Source: Shewanella marisflavi (GTDB taxonomy: Bacteria; Pseudomonadota; Gammaproteobacteria; Enterobacterales; Shewanellaceae). From it: a DNA stretch of 64,000 bases. Both the position numbers and the translations under genes were made by a program. The notes below the pieces were generated by a model, which did not search any database, was not told where the DNA came from, and was given only the letters and a program-made list of their open reading frames with translations. Where the stretch lies: contig NZ_JAKIKX010000009.1 in the NCBI RefSeq assembly GCF_023283925.1, forward strand, positions 104,264 through 168,263. The letters are read 5' to 3'. This document shows, piece after piece, positions 56,329-64,000 of the stretch (position 1 is its first letter; every line of letters begins with the position of its first letter).

Positions 56329-57684
56329 TTAGAAGATGAGGTGTGCGACACCTGCAATCACAGGTAGGGTGACCAAGGTTCTTAGGATAAAAATCACAAA
56401 CAACTCTGCGATATTCACCGGTATCTTACTGCCAATCAGTAGGGCGCCCACTTCACTCATGTAGATCAACTGGGTGACTGACATGGCGGCGATAATGAAA
56501 CGTGTCATATCTGACTCGATGGCGCTGGCAAGAATAGAGGGAATAAACATGTCAGCAAAGCCCACCACTATGGTTTTAGAGGCTTCAGTCGCTTCCGGTA
56601 CCTGTAGTAGTTCGAGTAATGGGATGAAAGGCATGCCCAAGTAGTCGAAGATCGGCGTATATTCGGCGATCATCAAGGCTACTGTGCCTATGGCCATGAC
56701 CACAGGGATCACACCAAAAATCATGTCGATGACATTTTTCAGGCCATCTTTAAAGGTATGTCCTATACCATTGGCCTTGGCTGCCTTAGCCAGTGCCTGC
56801 TCCAAGCCCCAGGCGAATACGCCTTTGCCCTGTGGGATCACCTCATCATCAGGATGGCGTGGTGTCTCGTCTATGTAGTGATCTTTTTTCCACGACAGCG
56901 GCGGTAGTTTAGGCACAATAATCGCGGCAACAATACCAGCTAGACACACAGTTAGGTAGAAGGGAACAAACAGGTGTTCCAGTTTAACTTGAGAGATCAC
57001 CACCAGAGAGAAGGTAATAGAGACCGCCGAGAAGGTGGTACCTATGACCGCCGCTTCCCTTTGGGTATAGAAGCGAGACTCATATTGTTTGCTGGTCATT
57101 AGAATACCGACACTGCCATCACCCAACCAAGAGGCCATGCAATCGATGGCGCTGCGACCCGGGAGGTTAAACACGGGGCGCATGATTTTGGTGAGTAGGG
57201 TACCGAAGAGCTCAAGCAAGCCGAAGTTGAGCAGCAGCGGCAACAGCATACCGGCAAAGATAAAGACACAGAATAGGACGGGTAACAGGTCATTGAGCAC
57301 CAAGGCCCCAGTATTACCTGAGTGAATCGCCTCCGGGCCAGTGCCGGTAAAAGTCAGTACGATAAAGATGGCACCTAATAGGCGAACTAATGTCCACATG
57401 GGACTGACATTAAGCAGTGCCTTAAAAAAGGGGTAACGTGTCAGTATCTTGGGATTAAAGAGTTTGCAGGCCAAAGTGGCAAGAGCCGTTACTACAACTA
57501 TGATGGTGACGATCGCGGTTATGCTGTCACCTAATAGGTTTTGTAGCCCTTTAGATACGATGGCGATGGGAATCGTAATGGCATCTTGGTAGCTAATGGG
57601 AGTCATGAACAGTAACAGTCCGATAATAGATGGGACTAGAAACGTCAGCAGTGTTTTTATGTTATGGGTTTGTTTTTCAGCCAC
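56329..57684 (-). CDS. YjiH-family membrane protein with Gate domain
   Basis: A 451-residue inner-membrane protein with about 10-11 hydrophobic spans. The middle carries the nucleoside-recognition (Gate) signature PGRSAIDCMASWLGDGSVG, followed by the hydrophilic loop around DHYIDETPRHPDDE. The family is related to NupC-like gates and spore maturation proteins; its substrate is not established. MAEKQTHNIKTLL is a plausible start. Gene neighbours give no clear clue. Confidence 0.82.
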   Translation of the reverse strand: MAEKQTHNIKTLLTFLVPSIIGLLLFMTPISYQDAITIPIAIVSKGLQNLLGDSITAIVTIIVVVTALATLACKLFNPKILTRYPFFKALLNVSPMWTLVRLLGAIFIVLTFTGTGPEAIHSGNTGALVLNDLLPVLFCVFIFAGMLLPLLLNFGLLELFGTLLTKIMRPVFNLPGRSAIDCMASWLGDGSVGILMTSKQYESRFYTQREAAVIGTTFSAVSITFSLVVISQVKLEHLFVPFYLTVCLAGIVAAIIVPKLPPLSWKKDHYIDETPRHPDDEVIPQGKGVFAWGLEQALAKAAKANGIGHTFKDGLKNVIDMIFGVIPVVMAIGTVALMIAEYTPIFDYLGMPFIPLLELLQVPEATEASKTIVVGFADMFIPSILASAIESDMTRFIIAAMSVTQLIYMSEVGALLIGSKIPVNIAELFVIFILRTLVTLPVIAGVAHLIF

Positions 57685-58117
57685 TTTATTTAGCCTATAT
57701 TTTTGCTTCCCAACTTCGGGTAGCCATCTAATCTAATATCCGTTAATCAATACACTTTGAATATCCATTCAAGCGTAAGCGGGGAAGGTTACCCCCTAAG
57801 TCCAGTGATGTAAAACGATTATAATGCTTGGTAAGCCGTTTCACCTTTGCAGCATAGTTATTAGCACTTTATGACTATTTATATTGTACCTAAAAATGCG
57901 TCGGGTGCGCTAGGTGAAAAATAGTTAAATTCCTTTAAAAACAAAGTTATGCAGCTGTGCTTTGTGTGTTAACGCGGAGCGAGGTGGTTGGTGACGGTTT
58001 TTGAACCAGAACCTCTAGTATTAGTATGAGTGAATGTTGTTTGGATTTTATCCTGTGAGTGTTAGAAATATGCGCTAGACCTCGGCATAAATTTCTGATT
58101 CCATATATGGTTATGCA
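57685..58117. other. AT-rich divergent intergenic region
   Basis: 433 bp between the divergent YjiH-family and DUF998-like genes with no credible ORF. TATAAT is at 57820-57825 (plus) without a matching -35. A short palindrome CCATATATGG stands just before the DUF998-like gene. Nothing else is recognised. Confidence 0.3.
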
Positions 58118-58843
58118 ATGATGAATACAAAATATAAGGACCCTATGACTTCAAAAGAGCAGAAACTGTCTAAATTAGCATTTAGGTTTGGCTTGCTTGG
58201 ACTCGTAGGACATCTCATTGGCTTGGTCGTCGCTGTGTTAGGCTTTAGCGACTATAGTGGCCAGGGGTTTAGTTTCTATAATTTTTCCTTGAGTGAGCTT
58301 GGCCAGTACGGTCATTCAGAGTTGGCCGTGGTGTTTAATGGTGGTCTGTTTTTCGGTAGTTTGAGTTTGACGCTCTTTGCCCTGTTTGCGCTGCAAAATA
58401 GTGATGGCCCCTGGGTACTAACCAGTTTCTTGCTTTTGGTTTTGTCACTGTTTGCGCTGACCTGCGTCGGTTTGTTTCCCATCAATGTCTACCATTTACA
58501 CATACTGGGTATTGAGTACTTCTTCTATTTTTCTACCCTGTGTGTTGTCTTATATCTGGTTTATTTGCTACGTCATTGGCGCCGCCCAAAGCGTTTTGCC
58601 CTGCGTGGTAGCCTGGTGCTGAGCCTTTTGACTTTAGGGTTCTTGTCGAGTTTTATCTTGATGGCGCATAGCGATCAAGGTGTGGTTGCCAGCGGCATTT
58701 GGTTTTATCAAGATATGGTGATGGTAGAGCCCAGACCCGATATGCGCTGGCCTGTGATGGTGGAGTGGGGGGCGTTGCTCAGTTATATGCTCTGGTTGTT
58801 TTCATTGGTGTGGACTCAGAGAGAAACACGCCGAATCGCCTAA
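58118..58843 (+). CDS. DUF998-like membrane protein
   Basis: A 241-residue inner-membrane protein with six or seven hydrophobic helices. The segment FSLSELGQYGHSELAVVFNGGLFFGSL resembles the DUF998 signature (Ser-x-LG ... FN-G). The conserved Pro/His segment FPINVYHLHILG follows. Function unknown. Start candidates are ATG 58118 and in-frame ATGs at 58121 and 58145. Its stop is 34 bp from the convergent ubiV stop. Confidence 0.72.
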   Translation: MMNTKYKDPMTSKEQKLSKLAFRFGLLGLVGHLIGLVVAVLGFSDYSGQGFSFYNFSLSELGQYGHSELAVVFNGGLFFGSLSLTLFALFALQNSDGPWVLTSFLLLVLSLFALTCVGLFPINVYHLHILGIEYFFYFSTLCVVLYLVYLLRHWRRPKRFALRGSLVLSLLTLGFLSSFILMAHSDQGVVASGIWFYQDMVMVEPRPDMRWPVMVEWGALLSYMLWLFSLVWTQRETRRIA

Positions 58844-58876
58844 GTTTTCCCCGGCGCTTCGGCGTCTTGTTGTGAG

Positions 58877-59725
58877 TTACTCGCTCAGTGCCAGACCCGG
58901 TAGCTGATGCCAGTAGCCATTGCACTGCATATCCTGCTTGTCCGATTTTGTGGGTAAGGTTTCTGCCAAGGCGATGGATGCCATGGAAGAGGGCGAGATA
59001 CGGAAATAATCGACTCCCATCGCTTGCATCTGGGATTGCTGGCCGCAGAGATCCATATAATTTGCCGATTGTGTCTGAATACCGTTCAATCGCAGCAGTG
59101 GCTGATCTTCCTGAGTTTGCACCAGTAGGCCTTCCGGGTTTTCGATACAGATGGTTTGGCACTTGTCTTTAGTCAGCCCTTTGTGGCGAGCGGTAAAGCA
59201 GCGTGCCGAGTGCGCCAGCGGCATGAAACCATGACCAAAGACTTCCACTTCAACGCTTCGCGGCGCGAGATCGTCAAGCACCTGAGTGAGCCATGCCTTT
59301 GATAACTCCAACGGCATGACGAATCGCTGCATGCCCCAACTGGCAAATTTCTTCAGTGTCGCGGCGTTATAGCTGTTGATGCTGGGACCGCAAACGAAGG
59401 GCAATCCCTGCTCTTTGGCAAGATAGATGGCACCGATATCGTTGGCCTCTATGGTAAATTCACCATTTTCTACCTGCTTCTTGAGTTCAGTAAATTCAGA
59501 TTGAGCTTCAATTAGCGTCAAGGTGGAGAGCACCACCTCCTTACCTGAGTCCTTTAGCATCTTCGCCAAGGCCAGATAATCGCCGAACTTTAGCTCGCGG
59601 CGACGACTACAGACTGTCTCGCCCAAGTAGACGAGTGGGACATTGCTTTGCGCCACTGCTTGATAAAATTCGACCACCTTGTCTTTGGGCCAGCAATATT
59701 GAATCGGTCCTAATGAGGTTTTCAT
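58877..59725 (-). CDS. ubiV: Ubiquinone biosynthesis protein UbiV (U32 family)
   Basis: Half of the UbiU-UbiV complex that performs the oxygen-independent hydroxylations of ubiquinone synthesis, allowing ubiquinone to be made anaerobically. The 282-residue U32 protein has four Cys for a [4Fe-4S] cluster: C39, C176, C189 and C193, matching the spacing of E. coli UbiV. Second gene of the ubiU-ubiV operon, 31 bp after ubiU. Confidence 0.93.
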   Translation of the reverse strand: MKTSLGPIQYCWPKDKVVEFYQAVAQSNVPLVYLGETVCSRRRELKFGDYLALAKMLKDSGKEVVLSTLTLIEAQSEFTELKKQVENGEFTIEANDIGAIYLAKEQGLPFVCGPSINSYNAATLKKFASWGMQRFVMPLELSKAWLTQVLDDLAPRSVEVEVFGHGFMPLAHSARCFTARHKGLTKDKCQTICIENPEGLLVQTQEDQPLLRLNGIQTQSANYMDLCGQQSQMQAMGVDYFRISPSSMASIALAETLPTKSDKQDMQCNGYWHQLPGLALSE

Positions 59726-59756
59726 CTTGTTATCCTTTTATCTTTATTGCTCGCTG

Positions 59757-60758
59757 TTATTGCCAGGTACGTTCGTAAGCGCCGAGCGTAGTGACCTGCC
59801 CTTCGGAGACTTTTGCTAAGGCGTTATCCCATTGGGCCTGTGTGGTATAGGCCTGCGGGTCGTTTAAATAGGTATCGATTGCTTGACGCCACACGCGGGT
59901 GACCTGCTCGACATAGGCTGGGCTACGTTGACGTCCTTCAATCTTGAGCGAGACCACCCGCGCCTTGGCCAGCTCAGGGATTAGGCTGAGAGTGTTGAGA
60001 CTGGTGGGTGATTCCAGCAGATGGGTCGCCTCTTTACTGTCGCTGGTGGTGTATCGCCCCTTGCAAACCACGGGGTAACCCATCTGTTCATCTTTACTCG
60101 ATTGATCGATTAAAACATCGTTGAGCCGCGTCTGCTGGTTGTTACCCACCTCCTGCCAGCGCACATGCTTAGCCGGTGAGCAGGAGCCACCCGTGTTAGG
60201 GGATTGTCCCGTTACATAGGAGGAGAGATGACAACGTCCCTCGGCCATGATGCACAGGCTGCCAAAGGCGAAAACCTCCAGATCCACAGGGGTTACCTTG
60301 GCGAGATCTCTCACCTGCTTCATCGACAACACACGGGGGAGCACCACACGTTCGATATTGAACTCTTTTTTATAGAGGCTCAGGGCGCCTAAGTTGGTGG
60401 CACTGGCCTGCACCGATAAGTGCAAAGGCAGATGGGGGTAGCGGCTATGGGCATAATCAAGCAGGGAGAGATCAGCCATGATCAGCGCATCCACACCTGT
60501 GTTGACTGCCAGGTCAATCGCCTGGTACCAGCGCTGTTCTTCGCCAGGCTTGGGGAAGGTGTTGATGGTCAGGAAGATCTTCTTGCCCGCCTGTTGGGTG
60601 AGTTTAGCCGCTTGTGCTAATTTCTCTGGTGTAAAGTTAAGCCCAGCGAAGGAGCGGGCGTTAGTGTCATTCTTTAGCCCAAGATAGACGGCATCAGCAC
60701 CGGCGTTTAAGGCGACTTTTAGTGAGGCAAGGTTACCCGCCGGACAAAGAAGTTCCAT
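59757..60758 (-). CDS. ubiU: Ubiquinone biosynthesis protein UbiU (U32 family)
   Basis: Partner of UbiV in anaerobic ubiquinone hydroxylation. I place the start at the ATG at 60758 (MELLCPAGNLASL), which gives 333 residues and four cluster cysteines at C169, C176, C193 and C232, the same numbering as E. coli UbiU. A longer in-frame start at 60869 adds 37 unconserved residues. Transcribed with ubiV, divergent from ubiT. Confidence 0.93.
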   Translation of the reverse strand: MELLCPAGNLASLKVALNAGADAVYLGLKNDTNARSFAGLNFTPEKLAQAAKLTQQAGKKIFLTINTFPKPGEEQRWYQAIDLAVNTGVDALIMADLSLLDYAHSRYPHLPLHLSVQASATNLGALSLYKKEFNIERVVLPRVLSMKQVRDLAKVTPVDLEVFAFGSLCIMAEGRCHLSSYVTGQSPNTGGSCSPAKHVRWQEVGNNQQTRLNDVLIDQSSKDEQMGYPVVCKGRYTTSDSKEATHLLESPTSLNTLSLIPELAKARVVSLKIEGRQRSPAYVEQVTRVWRQAIDTYLNDPQAYTTQAQWDNALAKVSEGQVTTLGAYERTWQ

Positions 60759-60954
60759 ATGCTGTTCTCTCTTAAAAAGTGTGAAGTGTAAAAGGGAATG
60801 GCTGAACAATTCTTGATGTAAAACAGGTTTGTGATCATAAAATCTGGTTAAAATTGATTTCTGTATCACTTCCGATAGTTATTGTCGGGAATCGAGCAAA
60901 ATATAGATCGAACTCATTATATCGGTCTTCAAATCGAGTAGGAGAACCTCAGTC

Positions 60955-61467
60955 ATGCAGCGAAGTGTGTTGGCAAATATGGCCAAACATCTATTGCAAT
61001 ATGGGCCAAAAGTTATAGCCAAGCCTTTAAATTTAGTTCCATTTTCGATCAAGTCGCAGTTGTTGGAGCGGATATTGAATCTGCTGATGTCAGCCCAGAT
61101 TAAAGATGGCGAACTGGATTTTTTGCATGATCGCTGGGTGAAGATCTCGGTAACCGATCTGGAGCTGAGCTTCGAGGTGAGCTTCGATGAGCGACTGATC
61201 GTCAGAGAGCGTGGTGAAGCCGAAGTGAGTTTCAGTGGTTGCAGTCAGGAGTTGCTGCTGATAGCTGCGGGTAAGGAAGATCCCGACACCCTGTTTTTCC
61301 AGCGCCGTCTGGCGATTGAGGGGGATACCGAGCTGGGGCTTGAGGTGAAAAATCTGTTGCTGAGCATAGAGTTCGATACCATGCCAGTGTTTATGCGCCA
61401 AAGCATCACTCAGGCCGCCGCCATGCTGACTCAGTTGCAGCGCCAAGCGAACATGCCATGGGCCTGA
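60955..61467 (+). CDS. ubiT: Ubiquinone accessory factor UbiT (SCP2 domain)
   Basis: Lipid-binding SCP2-type protein needed with UbiU/UbiV for ubiquinone synthesis without oxygen; thought to hold the polyprenyl intermediates. 170 residues, with the SCP2 core from about 45-140 (SVTDLELSFEVSFDERLIV, LFFQRRLAIEGDTELGLEVKN). The divergent 196-bp gap from ubiU contains half-sites such as TTGAT but no full FNR box. AGGAGAACC precedes the ATG. Confidence 0.92.
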   Translation: MQRSVLANMAKHLLQYGPKVIAKPLNLVPFSIKSQLLERILNLLMSAQIKDGELDFLHDRWVKISVTDLELSFEVSFDERLIVRERGEAEVSFSGCSQELLLIAAGKEDPDTLFFQRRLAIEGDTELGLEVKNLLLSIEFDTMPVFMRQSITQAAAMLTQLQRQANMPWA

Positions 61468-61501
61468 AATAGCCCATTAAGCTCACTCATCATGAGTCAT
61501 C

Positions 61502-61529
61502 AAAAAGCGAAGCTAAGGCTTCGCTTTTT
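61502..61529. terminator. Bidirectional terminator between ubiT and yfhL
   Basis: AAAAAGCGAAGC-taag-GCTTCGCTTTTT, a perfect 12-base stem with T runs on both strands. Confidence 0.92.
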
Positions 61530-61567
61530 GTTTATCTATTTGGAGATTGTTAACGCTTGTTGGTCAC

Positions 61568-61852
<285 letters not shown>

Positions 61853-62005
61853 TTAATAACAATCGCTTACATATAGTTTGGATTGTTGTCGATACTTTAC
61901 GTTAGGCCGTATAAGGGCCCTTGCTTCACTTTGATTTTCCATTTTCAGTAACACAAAATAGCAACACAAACTTGGCCGAGTTTAATGTGATTCTTCTAAA
62001 TCCAA

Positions 62006-63302
62006 ATGAAGAATATTGCTATCTTATTTAGTGGAGAAAATGGCTTGAAACCTATTGTATCACAGCGTTCGGATAGACCTAGCTTATCAGATTATAAATT
62101 AGCATTGGCCAAGTGGGAGTCACTTACACCACCTTACTCGGCTACACACATACAATCTTGTGTTACGGCGGCGAAAAAGATTCTGGCTTATGACGGAAAG
62201 CATAGACGCTCAAAGTATGAGAAACAGAGCTTTTTGCGCATTGACTTTAATAAGACTGGGAAGGTTACCTATTATACAAGCTATCCACCAGAGCTCGGTA
62301 TCAGGAACAGAAAGCTGGGTTGTTTTCCTCAATTGCAACCTCAGGTGGCGAGAATCAAGGCTGTCGAGATCGCAAATGGAGTGCGAACAGATGACACAGT
62401 TCATAATGCGTTTGCCGTTTATTATGAAGATTTGAAGCGAAAGTGTGCCTCTGGAGTGTTAAAAGAACGTTCCGTTGAAACATATGATTGTAGATTGAAA
62501 AAGTTAAGGCTTTATTTTTCGTCAAAGACGATTTTCTCTGAGATCACGATAAGTGATTTCGAATCTGTCCTTCAGGAAATCATTGCTAACGAGTCTGCGA
62601 ATTACGCAAATGAACTCTACGCCGAGCTTAGGAGAGTTTGGCGGTTTTGTTCCGGTAGATTTGCCGATGGTAATGATGTTGCCAAGCTTTGTGCGGACGA
62701 TTATGTATCCTCTCGAGTAAAAAGACCCGGGCCATGTCGTTTATATACTGACTTGGATAGTATGAGCATTCTTTGGAATAAATTAGCCTTAACTTCGAGT
62801 CCGCATCAACGAAATGCCGTTAGATATATGATTATTACTGGGCTGAGACCTGTTAATGTGGCTTCGTTGAAGTGGGAGTGGATTAATGATGAATCTAATC
62901 CAACAAAAATATCTTATCCTGCAGGCGTTATGAAAAATAGTAAGCCTTTTACGCTTCCTGTAACACGCCAGATTAGGCAAATTCTGAAGGAACAAAAAAG
63001 CTGGAGAGATACCGTAGCCCCCAGCTGCAATCTTGAGTATGTTTTCCTTAAACCTAGTGAGCCTATGGATGGTTTTTCACAGCGTTCCCTAGATGCGCTA
63101 GTTAAAGATTATTTCCCCGTCGATGGGGTTTTGGGAAAACGGACTGAACATACCGTGAAAGGTCGTGACGGCGCATTTAATACGCTGTGTCGAAAGTTTG
63201 TTCGAAGTCACGTTAAGGCGATATTTAGGCAGCAGGGAGAGACTTTGCAGGAGGCGACAAATGTCGCGAAACTTTGTTTACACCACTCTGGAAATGTTGA
63301 TG

Positions 63303-63307
<5 letters not shown>
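62006..63307 (+). pseudogene. P4-type tyrosine integrase, C-terminus lost to an IS
   Basis: Site-specific recombinase of the P4 integrase type. The arm-binding part (about 40-130) has NRKLGCFPQLQPQVARIKA. A SAM-like core-binding part (about 135-235) follows, then a catalytic domain with TGLRPVNVASLKW (first Arg). The frame stops at 63305-63307, exactly where an IS end begins, shortly after LCLHHSGNVD; the catalytic Tyr segment is missing. It is therefore probably inactive. The true start may be TTG 62045, which follows GGAG (62033-62036). Base composition is visibly AT-richer than the genes to the left. Confidence 0.8.

Positions 63308-64000
<693 letters not shown>

Noticed and set aside
60759..60954. 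FNR box in the ubiU/ubiT divergent promoter
   Set aside because: TTGAT half-sites occur, but none pairs with ATCAA at the four-base spacing. The best, TTGAT-N6-ATCA, has the wrong spacing.
61950..61970. Direct repeat AACACAAA upstream of the integrase as attachment or arm site
   Set aside because: Only eight bases in AT-rich sequence; too short without the other island end.

Overview
The window reads as a gammaproteobacterial chromosome segment, most likely Shewanella. The evidence is the conserved core gene order, a torECAD operon with a pentahaem TorC, Shewanella-type TorR operators, and protein sequences throughout that match that genus as I remember it. No database was searched. Codon use and base composition look uniform up to about 61.9 kb. 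The last 2 kb differ: a lower-GC phage-type integrase is followed by a damaged IS3-family element, which looks like the edge of an acquired island.

Layout. 0-18 kb is housekeeping: folP, glmM, tpiA, secG, tRNA-Leu(GAG), initiator tRNA-Met, rimP-nusA-infB-rbfA-truB-rpsO, a membrane GGDEF/EAL protein on the minus strand, pnp, nlpI and prfC. 18-19 kb holds a small cysteine-containing protein and a TatD-family hydrolase. 19.2-26.4 kb is a nucleoside uptake and salvage block: nupC, a Tsx-like outer-membrane channel, deoC, deoA, deoB and deoD. Several inverted repeats lie between these genes. 26.5-34.7 kb holds ytjB/serB (divergent), an alpha/beta hydrolase, a large double-PilZ protein, radA, a GNAT acetyltransferase and a small PilZ protein.

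35-46.6 kb is a TMAO respiration region. The regulators come first: torR (+), torT (-) and torS (+). A DEAD-box helicase and a methyltransferase follow, then the structural operon torE-torC-torA-torD on the minus strand. TorT and TorS should sense TMAO and relay phosphate to TorR. TorR should act at an exact TTCATA-N4-TTCATA operator upstream of torE. A one-mismatch copy lies upstream of torR and suggests autoregulation. TorC passes quinol electrons to periplasmic TorA, which TorD matures. The torE gene is 56 codons long and easily missed.

46.6-61.8 kb holds an NCS2 purine permease with a structured leader, a CBS-pair protein, a DapE-family deacylase, an OlsF-like fused acyltransferase, an orphan two-component propeller histidine kinase, a YjiH-family membrane protein and a DUF998-like membrane protein. 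The oxygen-independent ubiquinone hydroxylation genes ubiV-ubiU / ubiT (divergent) and a YfhL-type ferredoxin complete it. UbiTUV fits the anaerobic respiratory theme of the tor region.

I found no clearly new multi-gene system. The best leads are the regulatory DNA (phased TorR half-sites, tandem inverted repeats before deoA, the leader of the purine permease, an 86-bp inverted-repeat unit before torR), the fused acyltransferase, the orphan propeller kinase and the interrupted integrase at the right edge.
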